Origin: Streptomyces sp. HUAS 15-9
GTDB lineage: Bacteria > Actinomycetota > Actinomycetes > Streptomycetales > Streptomycetaceae
Assembly (NCBI RefSeq): GCF_025642155.1
Contig: NZ_CP106798.1
Span: 1,798,001 to 1,862,000 of the forward strand
Direction: 5' to 3'
DNA length: 64,000 bases
Shown: piece by piece, positions 46,718 to 55,077 of the stretch
Numbering within the stretch: position 1 is the stretch's first letter
Layout: each line of letters starts with the position of its first letter
Program-made: the position numbers and the translations under genes
The notes under the pieces: generated by a model
The model's input: the letters and a program-made list of their open reading frames with translations, nothing else
Told to the model about the DNA's origin: nothing
Databases searched by the model: none

Positions 46718-47761
46718 TCAGAAATCCAGGTGTATGTCCCGGAAGGCGCCCTGCCGGGGGATGGCGTCCTGGACCGGGCCGAGCACACGCGCCCGCGCCG
46801 CGCGGAACGCGGCGCACGGGTCCCGGTCCGGATACGACCAGGGCGCGGGCGTGGCGTTCTGGCCGATGCGCCGGAACAGCGCGGCGGCCTCGGCGCACCG
46901 GCCCGCGCAGGACGTGGCGTGGGCGAGGAAATTCAGGTCGACATGGCGGCGCGGGTGGTCGTCGTGCTCCCACTCCAGCCACCACTGGAAGGCGGCCCGC
47001 AGCGCGCGCCGGGCCCGTGGCCCCGACCAGTGCGCCGAGGCGGCCGGGTCGGCGGGCGCCCGTCCGGCCGCGGCCAGCGCCCGGTAGCGCTCGGTGTGCG
47101 CGACGACCGGCAGGACGGCGAGCGGGCAGTCGGCGGGGGCCCGCTCGGCCGCGCGGTCGGCGAACTCGTACACCTCGTGCCGTGGGTCCGGGCCGTCCTC
47201 CGTTTTCCGCTCGGCGAGGCGGGCGGCCATCAGATGATGGGCGTGGTGGTGGTCGGGGTGGCGGCGGCACACCTCGGCGAAGATCCGGTCCGCCTCCTTC
47301 CCGGCGCCCTCCAGCCGGAGCAGGCCGAGCCATGGGGTCGGGTCGGCGGGTGCGAGCGCGGCCGCGGCACGGCAGGCCTCGCGGGCCGCGGCGGGGTCCT
47401 CCTTGCGGCACCGGGCGCGCCGCACCAGGCTCAGGGCGAGCAGTACGGAGGCGTCGGCGGAGCCGGGCTCGGCGAGCAGCCAGTCGCGGGCCCAGGCGGC
47501 GGCGTAGGGCTCCCGGGCGAGGACGGTGATCCGGTGTCCGCGGCGGTCCCAGTCGTCGCCCGTGTGCAGCAGCAACGAGCGGGCCGCCTGCCGACGGCCC
47601 TGGGCCAGGGCGGTGCGCGCGGCGAGCAGTTCGGCGTCGCCGAGGGCGCCGTCGAAGGCCTGGGCCGCGTGTTCGCGGCCGGGACCGAGCAGAGGCGGGT
47701 GTGGGAGTGGGGGCACCGCAGGACTTCCTGGTTCTCGGACTGCCATCGACCGATCACGCAC
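46718..47761 (-). CDS. Hypothetical TPR-like helical protein
   Basis: A protein of up to 347 residues, not assigned to a family. It is Ala/Arg-rich and helical, with repeated patterns like AREACRAAAALAPADPTPWLGLLRL and DRIFAEVCRRHPDHHHAHHL that resemble tetratricopeptide units. No signal or membrane segment. The GTG 47761 has AGGG 6 nt before; ATG 47746 is the alternative. It has strong GC3 bias, so coding is likely. Confidence 0.7.
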   Translation of the reverse strand: MRDRSMAVREPGSPAVPPLPHPPLLGPGREHAAQAFDGALGDAELLAARTALAQGRRQAARSLLLHTGDDWDRRGHRITVLAREPYAAAWARDWLLAEPGSADASVLLALSLVRRARCRKEDPAAAREACRAAAALAPADPTPWLGLLRLEGAGKEADRIFAEVCRRHPDHHHAHHLMAARLAERKTEDGPDPRHEVYEFADRAAERAPADCPLAVLPVVAHTERYRALAAAGRAPADPAASAHWSGPRARRALRAAFQWWLEWEHDDHPRRHVDLNFLAHATSCAGRCAEAAALFRRIGQNATPAPWSYPDRDPCAAFRAARARVLGPVQDAIPRQGAFRDIHLDF

Positions 47762-48096
47762 AGCAAACCCTCAGCCAACACTTTGCGTCAAGCCGAACCG
47801 GGCTATTACTGCCTTCAACTACCTTTGCTGAAGCGGGACTTGAGGCGGTCACGGCCGCCTGTGAACGCTGCGCCTCAGGTCACCCGTGTGGCGTACGCCA
47901 TAGCGTCGCCCCTCCGGGCATCGGACCATGGCCGTACGGTCCCGCCGCCGCAGGTGATCCCGCCTTGATCGACTGGGCATCGTGACCGATTCAACCGCCC
48001 GGTTCCGGGCACTCCCAGGGGCAACGGCGTCCCGGGAGCGCTACAGTCGGCCACTGACGCACACCGTGGCCCGGCCGGATGATCGAGGTACGCAGC
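47762..48096. other. Divergent intergenic region
   Basis: 335 bp between the TPR-like gene (-) and the DMT transporter (+). The part 47755-47830 is AT-richer than its surroundings and probably holds promoters for both. No gene or repeat was seen. Confidence 0.5.
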
Positions 48097-48990
48097 GTGT
48101 CGGTTCTGGTTCTGATTCTCGCCGTGAGCGCGGCCTGTTGCCTGGGCTTCGGGTTCGTGCTCCAGCAGAACGCCGCCCAGCAGGCACCGCTCAGCGACTT
48201 CCTCTCTCCCCGTCTGCTGCTCGACCTGATGAAGGTGCCGCGCTGGCTGGGCGGCATCGGGCTGATGGTGGCCGGCATGATCCTGGGCGCGGTCGCCCTC
48301 GGCAAGGGTGAGATCTCACTGGTGGAGCCGCTGCTGGCGACCAACCTCCTGTTCGCCTTCGCCCTGTCCCGGCACCAGACCAAGCACAAGCTGAGCCACC
48401 AGGGCGCGACGGGCCTCGCGCTGCTCGCCGGCGGCGTGACGATGTTCATCGTCGCGGGGCAGCCGCGCAGCGGCACCGCCGAGGACAGCCCGTTCCGCCA
48501 CTGGCTGATCATCGGCATCACGCTGGGCTCGGCACTCGTCCTGACCACCTACGCCAAGCGGTCCCGGCTGACCTGGGCCCCGGTGCTGCTGGCCCTCGCG
48601 GCCGGCCTGCTGTACGGCGTGCAGGACGCGCTGACCCGGGTGAGCGGGCAGCGCTTCTCCGCGGGCGGCCTCGCCGACGTGCTCACCGGCTGGCAGCCGT
48701 ACGGCGTGCTCGTGCTCGGTGTCACCGGGCTGATCCTGGTGCAGAGCGCGTTCGAGACGGCACCGCTGCGCATGTCGCTGCCCGCCCTGACCGCCGCCCA
48801 GCCGCTTGCCGGGATCCTGTGCGGAGTGGGCTTCCTCGGCGACCGGCTGCGCACCGACACCGGGGCGCTGGCCTGGGAGGCGGCGGGCCTCGCGGCCGTG
48901 GTCGTGGGCATCGTCCTGCTCGGACTGCACCCGGCGATGCCGCGCGGCACGGCGGAGGAGAGCACGGCCCGGGATCTGCAGCCGCACTGA
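48097..48990 (+). CDS. DMT-superfamily (EamA-like) transporter
   Basis: A protein of 297 residues with about nine to ten membrane segments and the EamA-like internal repeat (GEISLVEPLLATNLLFAFAL and, later, LPALTAAQPLAGILCGVGFL). It should be a drug/metabolite or small-molecule exporter; the substrate is unknown. GTG 48097 has GAGG 8 nt upstream, while ATG 48079 has no site, so the shorter form is chosen. Confidence 0.85.
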   Translation: MSVLVLILAVSAACCLGFGFVLQQNAAQQAPLSDFLSPRLLLDLMKVPRWLGGIGLMVAGMILGAVALGKGEISLVEPLLATNLLFAFALSRHQTKHKLSHQGATGLALLAGGVTMFIVAGQPRSGTAEDSPFRHWLIIGITLGSALVLTTYAKRSRLTWAPVLLALAAGLLYGVQDALTRVSGQRFSAGGLADVLTGWQPYGVLVLGVTGLILVQSAFETAPLRMSLPALTAAQPLAGILCGVGFLGDRLRTDTGALAWEAAGLAAVVVGIVLLGLHPAMPRGTAEESTARDLQPH

Positions 48991-49046
48991 CCCCCGCCGC
49001 CCGGCCCGGCCGGGTCTCGGGTCGCGGGCCCTGATTGGATGGGCCC

Positions 49047-49592
49047 ATGAGCTTGGACGGGCCCATGAGCGCCGCTGACGAGATCCTCGACATCGTCGAC
49101 GAGAACGACCAGGTCATCGGGCAGTACTCGCGCGGTGAGGCGTACGCCCGCAATCTGCGCCACCGGTGCGTCTTCATCCAGGCCCGCGACCGTGAGGGCC
49201 GGATCTTCGTGCACCGCCGCACGCCGACCAAGCTGGTCTTCCCCTCGCTGTACGACATGTTCGTCGGCGGAGTCGTCGGCGCGGGCGAGTCCTACGACGA
49301 CGCGGCCCTGCGCGAGGCCGAGGAGGAACTGGGGGTGTCCGGCCTCCCCCGCCCGGCTTTCCTCTTCAAGTTCCTGTACGCCGACGAGACGGGCCGGACC
49401 TGGTGGTCCGCGGTGTACGAGGTGCGCTGCGACCTCCCGGTACGGCCGCAGGTGGAGGAGGTCGCCTGGCACGACTTCCTCACCGAGGAAGAGGTGGAAC
49501 GGCGCCTCGGGGAGTGGGAGTGGGTGCCGGACGGGGTGGCGGCCCATGAGCGGCTCAAGGCGTACCGGACGGCCGGGGACACGGCTCGATAG
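49047..49592 (+). CDS. Nudix hydrolase
   Basis: A protein of 181 residues with a full Nudix box, GGVVGAGESYDDAALREAEE then ELG (about 76-98). It should hydrolyse a nucleoside diphosphate linked to another group. The start is uncertain: GACGGGCCCATGAGC and GATGGGCCCATGAGC lie 18 bp apart, each offering an ATG (49047 and 49065) in the same frame. Neither has a clear ribosome site. The stop is 10 bp before the next GTG. Confidence 0.88.
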   Translation: MSLDGPMSAADEILDIVDENDQVIGQYSRGEAYARNLRHRCVFIQARDREGRIFVHRRTPTKLVFPSLYDMFVGGVVGAGESYDDAALREAEEELGVSGLPRPAFLFKFLYADETGRTWWSAVYEVRCDLPVRPQVEEVAWHDFLTEEEVERRLGEWEWVPDGVAAHERLKAYRTAGDTAR

Positions 49593-49602
49593 GGTCCTGG
49601 CC

Positions 49603-49995
49603 GTGATCGAATTCGTGCGGAACGTCCGCCTGTGGTTCGCGCCGGACCTGGTCCGGGAAGAGGGCAGCACCCCGGACTACCGGTTCTCCCTGGCCAACGA
49701 GCGCACCTTCCTGGCCTGGCTGCGGACCGCGCTCGCGCTGATCGGCGGCGGGTTCGCCGTGGACCAGTTCCTGCCGGACCTGCGCTGGGGCTGGCGCGTC
49801 GGGCTGGCGCTCGCGCTGCTGGGGGCCGGGGTGCTGTGCTCGCTGCGCGCGGTCAACCACTGGGTGCGCTGCGAGCGTGCCATGCGCAGGGGCGAGGATC
49901 TGCCGGTGTCGCGCTTCCCGGCGCTGCTGAGCCTGGTCATCGCGGTGGTGGCGGTGGCGATGGTCGTCGTCGTGCTCGTCGGGTGGGAGGGGTGA
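49603..49995 (+). CDS. YidH/DUF202 small membrane protein (1)
   Basis: A protein of 130 residues with the YidH hallmark SLANERTFLAWLRTALALIGGG and three membrane segments. Function unknown. GTG 49603 follows AGGGTCC. It overlaps the next DUF202 gene by 4 bp (GTGA), a common paired arrangement. Confidence 0.88.
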   Translation: MIEFVRNVRLWFAPDLVREEGSTPDYRFSLANERTFLAWLRTALALIGGGFAVDQFLPDLRWGWRVGLALALLGAGVLCSLRAVNHWVRCERAMRRGEDLPVSRFPALLSLVIAVVAVAMVVVVLVGWEG

Positions 49996-50303
49996 GTACC
50001 GAGCGGGACCCGGGGCTGCAGCCGGAGCGGACCAGGCTCGCCTGGCGCCGTACGACGCTGTCGTACGCCGTCGCCGCCGTGCTCGCCCTCAGGAACGCCG
50101 TGCACGGCGGGGTGACGGCCACCGCGCTCGTCGTGTGCGCCCTGTGCGGCGCCCTCTGGCTGGGATTCGTGTGGGCCGCCCATCGCCGTATCCGCGCCCT
50201 CGCGGCTTCCGGTCGTCCCGCGGCCCTGACGCCTCGGGAGGCCACGGTGGCGGTGCTCTGCATCGTGGCGACGGCGGCGTGCGCGGCGGTGCTCGTCTTC
50301 TAG
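49992..50303 (+). CDS. DUF202 small membrane protein (2)
   Basis: A protein of 103 residues. The DUF202 signature reads LQPERTRLAWRRTTLSYAVA, then two more membrane segments. Function unknown; overlapping translation with the previous gene suggests a heteromeric membrane unit. GGGAGGG precedes the GTG. Confidence 0.88.
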   Translation: MSTERDPGLQPERTRLAWRRTTLSYAVAAVLALRNAVHGGVTATALVVCALCGALWLGFVWAAHRRIRALAASGRPAALTPREATVAVLCIVATAACAAVLVF

Positions 50304-50335
50304 CCGGCTTCCCTCACGCCTCTACGCCCCCTCCC

Positions 50336-51289
50336 TCACGGCTCCGCGTCCGTCTCCTCCTCCCAGTCCACCGTCACCACGATCTTGCCGCGGGTCCGGC
50401 CCTCCTGGTTCATGCGGTGGGCGTCCGCCGCCCGCTCCAGCGGGAGCGTCTCGGACACATGCACGCTCACCGCCCCCTGTTCGACCAGCTCGGACAGTTT
50501 GCGCAGGTCCGCCGCGTCGGGGCGCACGAAGTGGTAGCGGCCGCCGTAGCTCAGCACCTCGGGGTCGGCGATCGACACCAGTCGGCCCTCGGGCGCGAGC
50601 AGGTTGGCCGAGATCCGCAGCGTGTCGCCGCCGATGGTGTCGAACGCCGCGTCCACTCCCTCGGGCGCCAACCCCCGCACCCGCTCGGCCAGACCACCGC
50701 CGTACACGACCGGTTCGCCGCCCAGGCCGCGCACGAAGTCATGGTTGTGCTCGCTCGCCGTACCGATGACCCGGGCGCCGAGGTGGGCCGCGATCTGGAC
50801 GGCGATCGAGCCGACCCCGCCCGCGGCCGCATGCACCAGGACGGTCTCGCCCCGCTTGACCTCCAGGACCTTGACGAGCGACTGGTAGGCGGTGAGCCCG
50901 GCCAGCGGCAGTCCGGCGGCCTCCTCGAAGGAGACGTTGCGCGGCTTGCGGGCGAGGGTGCGCACCGGTGCGGCGACGTACTCGGCGAAGGTGCCGCGGG
51001 AGAGGAAGTCCTCCCGGACGTAGCCGACGACCTCGTCGCCGACGGTGAACTCCGTGACGGCGACGCCGGGCTGTACGACGACCCCGGAGACGTCCCACCC
51101 GGGGATCACCGGGAAGACGGTGTCCAGGACGCCGTCCAGGTGGCCCTCGCGGCACTTCCAGTCGACGGGGTTGACGGCCGCCGCGCGCACCTTCACCAGC
51201 ACCGAGTCGGGGCCGACCTTGGGGTCGCGCACCTCGCCGTACTCCAGCACCTCGGGTCCGCCGTAGCGGCTGTAACTGATGCCCTTCAT
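50336..51289 (-). CDS. NADPH:quinone oxidoreductase-like alcohol dehydrogenase
   Basis: A protein of 317 residues of the zinc-free MDR group. N-terminal catalytic part (VRAAAVNPVDWKCREG, VIPGWDVSGVV), then the NADPH Rossmann motif LVHAAAGGVGSIAVQIAAHLGA (about 140-160). No structural zinc Cys cluster is present, as in quinone oxidoreductases. ATG 51289 follows AGAGGG. It is convergent with the DUF202 pair. Confidence 0.9.
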   Translation of the reverse strand: MKGISYSRYGGPEVLEYGEVRDPKVGPDSVLVKVRAAAVNPVDWKCREGHLDGVLDTVFPVIPGWDVSGVVVQPGVAVTEFTVGDEVVGYVREDFLSRGTFAEYVAAPVRTLARKPRNVSFEEAAGLPLAGLTAYQSLVKVLEVKRGETVLVHAAAGGVGSIAVQIAAHLGARVIGTASEHNHDFVRGLGGEPVVYGGGLAERVRGLAPEGVDAAFDTIGGDTLRISANLLAPEGRLVSIADPEVLSYGGRYHFVRPDAADLRKLSELVEQGAVSVHVSETLPLERAADAHRMNQEGRTRGKIVVTVDWEEETDAEP

Positions 51290-51425
51290 GGCACCGACCC
51301 TCTGGGGTAGTCGGGCGCCACGCAACCGGGATGCCCCGATATGTGCCGTTCGCGTGGCAGCCTGTCCGACGTCATCACCTCATACCACCGACGCCATCAC
51401 CCCGTACCACCGAAGGTGAGCATCC

Positions 51426-51725
51426 ATGACCACCCTTCACCAGGAACACACCGCCCACGGCACCCACGTCCACGGCGCGGGCTGCGGACACACCGCCGTT
51501 CCGCACGGCGACCACGTCGACTACGCGCACGACGGGCATCTGCACCGCGAGCACGACGCGCACTGGGACGAGTGCGAGCCCACCGAGCACATCACGCACG
51601 AAGATCACGACCACCAGCACGGCGCGGGCTGCGGACACGGGCGCGTGCGCCACGGCGACCACGTCGACTATCTGCACGACGGCCACCGGCACGCCGAGCA
51701 CGACGGCCACTGGGACGACCACTGA
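51426..51725 (+). CDS. Histidine-rich, internally duplicated small protein
   Basis: A protein of 99 residues, over a quarter His. It consists of two similar units (about 13-48 and 62-97): HGAGCGH..V.HGDHVDY.HDGH.H.EHD.HWD. Each has one Cys flanked by His and acidic residues, so it should bind Zn2+, Ni2+ or Cu+. There is no signal peptide, which suggests a cytosolic metal buffer or chaperone. The start ATG 51426 follows GAAGGTGAG. No Zur-type box was found upstream. The duplication is visible in the DNA as well (CACGGCGCGGGCTGCGGACA twice). Confidence 0.8.
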   Translation: MTTLHQEHTAHGTHVHGAGCGHTAVPHGDHVDYAHDGHLHREHDAHWDECEPTEHITHEDHDHQHGAGCGHGRVRHGDHVDYLHDGHRHAEHDGHWDDH

Positions 51726-51823
51726 CAGGCCGGAATCAGACGGTCGGCGGCTCCCACGCGCCCTGCGCCGGGAGCCGTCCGCCTATCGTGGCACCGATCA
51801 CTTTTGGCTTCCCCACTGGACGG

Positions 51824-51839
51824 CATACCGACCGGTCGG
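51824..51839. promoter_or_regulatory. TetR-type operator before the APH-ACAD operon
   Basis: CATACCGACCGGTCGG contains the perfect 12-bp palindrome CCGACCGGTCGG and lies 44 bp before the kinase start. It matches 13 of 16 positions with the site at 57550-57565 before the SDR-FadD-TetR operon. Confidence 0.7.
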
Positions 51840-51882
51840 CATCATGAGTCGCGTCTTGTAAATCCGTTCGTAGGAGCGACGT

Positions 51883-52905
51883 ATGAGCCCCGACCATCCG
51901 CCCGGACTCGACCTGGACCGGCTGCGCGGCCTGCTCGACCGTGAACGGCCCGGTCTGGTGGACGGCCCCCTGACCGGCCGGCTGATCGAGGGCGGACGGT
52001 CGAACCTCACCTACGCGCTGTCCGACGGCACGTCGAAGTGGGTCGTACGGCGTCCCCCGCTCGGCCATGTCCTGGCCACCGCGCACGACATGAAGCGCGA
52101 GCACCGGGTGATCAGCGCGCTGCACCCGACGAATGTGCCCGTGCCGCGTCCGGTGCTGCTGTGCGAGGACGAGGAGGTGCTCGGGGCGCCCTTCTACGTC
52201 ATGGAGTTCGTCGAGGGCACGCCGTACCGCACCGCCGACCAGCTCGCGCCGCTGGGTCCCGAGCGCACCCGCAACGCGGTGCTCTCCCTGGTCGACACCC
52301 TGGTCGAGCTGCACGCGGTGGACCCCGCCGAGGTGGGCCTGGCGGACTTCGGCCGTCCCGAGGGCTTCCTGGACCGCCAGCTGCGCCGCTGGGGCAAGCA
52401 GCTGGACGCCTCCCGCAACCGCGACCTGGCCGGCATCGACGAGCTGCACGCGGCGCTCGGCCGGCAGCTGCCGCACTCCCCCGCGCCCGCCGTGGTGCAC
52501 GGCGACTACCGGCTCGACAACGTGCTCATCGGGTCCGACGACAAGATCAAGGCAATCCTCGACTGGGAGATGTCGACCCTCGGTGACCCGCTCACCGACC
52601 TGGGCCTGCTGGTGATGTACAGCATGCCGCTGAGCATGCCCGACTCGCCCGTCTCCACCACCGCCGAGGCCGCCGGGCACCCCGCTCCGGCCGAGCTGAT
52701 CGAGCGCTACGCCACGCGCTCCGGGCGGGACGTCTCCGCCGTCTCCTGGTACACGGCCTTCGCCTGGTTCAAGCTCGCAGTGATCCTGGAGGGCATCCAC
52801 TACCGCTACACGCTGGGCCAGACGGTCGGGCGCGGCTTCGACCGCATCGGCGACCTCGTGCCCGTCTTCATCCACCACGGACTGACCACTCTTCAGGAAG
52901 GCTGA
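51883..52905 (+). CDS. APH-family kinase, ACAD10/11 N-terminal-like (LvaA-like)
   Basis: A protein of 340 residues of the aminoglycoside-phosphotransferase fold: RRPPLGHVLATAHDMKREH (ATP-binding Arg/Lys region), the catalytic loop VVHGDYRLDNVLI (about 205-217) and ILDWEMSTLGDPLTDLG with the metal Asp. It is 5 bp before an ACAD gene; in human ACAD10/11 the two are fused, and in the Pseudomonas levulinate pathway LvaA-type kinases phosphorylate 4-hydroxyacyl-CoA. I infer the same role here. AGGAG precedes ATG 51883. Aminoglycoside resistance is unlikely. Confidence 0.85.
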   Translation: MSPDHPPGLDLDRLRGLLDRERPGLVDGPLTGRLIEGGRSNLTYALSDGTSKWVVRRPPLGHVLATAHDMKREHRVISALHPTNVPVPRPVLLCEDEEVLGAPFYVMEFVEGTPYRTADQLAPLGPERTRNAVLSLVDTLVELHAVDPAEVGLADFGRPEGFLDRQLRRWGKQLDASRNRDLAGIDELHAALGRQLPHSPAPAVVHGDYRLDNVLIGSDDKIKAILDWEMSTLGDPLTDLGLLVMYSMPLSMPDSPVSTTAEAAGHPAPAELIERYATRSGRDVSAVSWYTAFAWFKLAVILEGIHYRYTLGQTVGRGFDRIGDLVPVFIHHGLTTLQEG

Positions 52906-52910
52906 CCGGC

Positions 52911-54122
52911 ATGGACTTCGCGTTCGACGCACGCACCGAGGAGCTGCGCGGCAAGCTGCTCGCCTTCATGGACGAGTACGTCTACCCGGCGGAGGCGGTG
53001 GCGGAGGAGCAGCGCGCGCGGCTGGCCTCGCCCTGGGACACGCCCGCCGTGGTGGAGGAGCTGAAGGCGGAGGCGCGCAGGCAGGGCCTGTGGAACCTCT
53101 TCCTGCCGGACGAGCACGGCGCCGGGCTCACCAACCTCCAGTACGCCCCGCTGGCCGAGATCACCGGCCGCTCGCCGCACCTGGCGCCCACCGCCACCAA
53201 CTGCGCCGCGCCCGACACCGGCAACATGGAGGTGCTCGCGCAGTTCGGCGACGAGCAGCAGAAGAAGCAGTGGCTGGAGCCGCTGCTGGCGGGTGAGATC
53301 CGCTCGGCGTTCGCGATGACCGAGCCGGAGGTGGCCTCCTCGGACGCCACCAACATCACCACGCTCATCGAGCGGGACGGCGACGAGTACGTCATCACCG
53401 GGCGCAAGTGGTACATCTCCGGGGCGATGAACCCGGACTGCAAGATCCTCATCGTGATGGGCAAGACCGACCCCGACGGGCCGGACATCCGCCGTCAGCA
53501 GTCCATGATCCTGGTCCCGACCGACACGCCGGGTGTCACCATCGAGCGGGCGATGCAGGTCTTCGGCTACGAGGACCACTCGCACGGCGGCCACGCCGAG
53601 GTCTTCTTCGATCACGCGCGCGTGCCGGTGTCCAACCTGATCGGCGAGGAGGGCAGCGGCTTCGCGATCGCCCAGGCGCGCCTGGGTCCGGGCCGTATCC
53701 ACCACTGCATGCGGCTGATCGGCATGGCCGAGCGGGCGATCGAGCTGATGTGCCGCCGGGCCGTGTCCCGCACCGCCTTCGGCAAGGCGCTGGCCCAGCA
53801 GGGCGTGGTCCACAACTGGATCGCGGACGCCCGGGTCGCGGTCGAACAGCTGCGGCTGCTCGTCCTGAAGACGGCCTGGCTGATGGACACGGTCGGCAAC
53901 AGGGGCGCCCACACGGAGATCCAGGCCATCAAGATCGCCACGCCGCGTGCGGTCGTCGACATCATCGACCGCGCGATCCAGCTGCACGGCGCGGGCGGCG
54001 TCAGCCAGGACTTCCCGCTGGCCGAGCTGTACGCGGCGGCCCGCACCCTGATGATCGCCGACGGCCCGGACGAGGTCCACCAGCGCTCACTGGCCAGGCG
54101 CGAGCTGAAGAAGTACCTGTAG
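52911..54122 (+). CDS. Acyl-CoA dehydrogenase, ACAD10/11 type
   Basis: A protein of 403 residues. FAD-binding and fold signatures: AFAMTEPEVASSDATNITT, ITGRKWYISGAMNPDCKI, and a C-terminal helix bundle ending in GAGGVSQDFPLAELYAAART and LMIADGPDEVHQ, a pattern characteristic of the ACAD10/11 branch and not of short/medium-chain enzymes. With the kinase gene 5 bp upstream it should convert a phosphorylated hydroxyacyl-CoA or a branched/long acyl-CoA to an enoyl-CoA. GGAAGG precedes ATG 52911. Confidence 0.92.
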   Translation: MDFAFDARTEELRGKLLAFMDEYVYPAEAVAEEQRARLASPWDTPAVVEELKAEARRQGLWNLFLPDEHGAGLTNLQYAPLAEITGRSPHLAPTATNCAAPDTGNMEVLAQFGDEQQKKQWLEPLLAGEIRSAFAMTEPEVASSDATNITTLIERDGDEYVITGRKWYISGAMNPDCKILIVMGKTDPDGPDIRRQQSMILVPTDTPGVTIERAMQVFGYEDHSHGGHAEVFFDHARVPVSNLIGEEGSGFAIAQARLGPGRIHHCMRLIGMAERAIELMCRRAVSRTAFGKALAQQGVVHNWIADARVAVEQLRLLVLKTAWLMDTVGNRGAHTEIQAIKIATPRAVVDIIDRAIQLHGAGGVSQDFPLAELYAAARTLMIADGPDEVHQRSLARRELKKYL

Positions 54123-54132
54123 GACACGGTGC

Positions 54133-54163
54133 GAGGGGCGCCCGCCACGCGCGGACGCCCCTT
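54133..54163. terminator. Terminator after the ACAD gene
   Basis: A 13-bp stem (54133-54145 with 54151-54163) with one mismatch, one terminal G-U pair and a 5-nt loop, starting 10 bp past the ACAD stop. Confidence 0.6.
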
Positions 54164-54237
54164 GCTGTCGGCCCTTCGGCGAGGGTCGTCCGCCTCTGGC
54201 CGAGGCAGGATGTGCGCGTGCTTTTCCCTCGCCTCGC

Positions 54238-54438
54238 GTGGAGCGACCCACGGCCTGCCGGACACACGAGCTGCCGTACCCGCACCAGGCATGCGGCGGG
54301 GGCCCGCGTCTCGTCGCGCTGGACAGCGGCCACGGGCTGGAGAACATGTGGCCCCAGCCCCTCATGCTGATGCTCCCCGAGGGCTTCACTCCCCCGCTGA
54401 CGGACGCCCAGCTCGCCTGGGCCCGTGCGGAGGAGTGA
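54238..54438 (+). CDS. Possible small protein of 66 residues
   Basis: Open frame GTG 54238 to TGA 54438. About 60 of 66 codons end in G or C, which favours coding. It ends MLPEGFTPPLTDAQLAWARAEE, a reasonable protein-like tail. There is no clear ribosome site and no family I recognise; a shorter start at an internal ATG (about 54346) is possible. It lies between the ACAD terminator and the convergent tetR gene, and could equally be chance. Confidence 0.35.
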   Translation: MERPTACRTHELPYPHQACGGGPRLVALDSGHGLENMWPQPLMLMLPEGFTPPLTDAQLAWARAEE

Positions 54439-54456
54439 ACGGCCTGGGTGAACGGC

Positions 54457-55074
54457 TTACGGCCGCAGCGCGCGCAGCAGGAGGTCCGCCAGGTGGTCGG
54501 CGACCTCCTGGGGGCTCAGGGGGCCGCCCGGGCGGTACCAGGTCGACAGGTGGTGGACCGAGCCGAAGTGGTAGTCGACGACGAGGTCGGCCGGGGTCGC
54601 CGTGGAGAAGACGCCCTCCTTCTGGCCCTCCTCGATGAGCGCACGGAAGCGTTCGTGGTAGCGCCGGCGCTCGGCGCGCACCTGCTTGTTCTTCTCGGGG
54701 CTCAGATGGTGCATCGAGCGGAAGAAGATCATCGCGTCGTCGAGGTTCTCGATCGTCGTGACGACCACGTCCGCCGCGGCGGCCCGCAGCCGCTTCTCCA
54801 CCGGCTCGTCCGCGCCCGCGAAGGCGTCGAGCCGCTCCTGCTGGACGCGCAGCACGCGCGCGTACACCTCGTGCAGCAGGTCGTCCTTGGACCCGAAGTA
54901 GTGGTACAGCGCCCCCTTGGTGACGCCCGCCGCCTCGACGATCTCCTGCACCGAGGTGCGGTCGTATCCCTGCTCGGCGAAGAGCCGGGTGGCGGCGGCA
55001 AGGAGCCGCTGCGGAACAGGAGCCCCGTCCCCGTCCGTCGTCCTGGGCACTGCCGCCACCTGCCTTTCCTTCAT
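54457..55074 (-). CDS. TetR-family regulator of the adjacent acyl-CoA genes
   Basis: A protein of 205 residues. The N-terminal helix-turn-helix (about 22-68) reads LLAAATRLFAEQGYDRTSVQ, EIVEAAGVTKGALYHYFGSK; the C-terminal ligand domain is helical. The start is 3 nt past the fadD stop, so it is the last gene of an SDR-fadD-tetR operon. The similar operators before SDR and before the APH-ACAD operon are its most likely targets, with an acyl-CoA as inducer (inference from the family, e.g. FadR/AcdR-like TetR proteins). Confidence 0.88.
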   Translation of the reverse strand: MKERQVAAVPRTTDGDGAPVPQRLLAAATRLFAEQGYDRTSVQEIVEAAGVTKGALYHYFGSKDDLLHEVYARVLRVQQERLDAFAGADEPVEKRLRAAAADVVVTTIENLDDAMIFFRSMHHLSPEKNKQVRAERRRYHERFRALIEEGQKEGVFSTATPADLVVDYHFGSVHHLSTWYRPGGPLSPQEVADHLADLLLRALRP

Positions 55075-55077
55075 GCC

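Noticed and set aside
51883..52905. Aminoglycoside resistance phosphotransferase
   Set aside because: The fold matches APH, but tight pairing with an ACAD10/11-type gene points to acyl-CoA metabolism.
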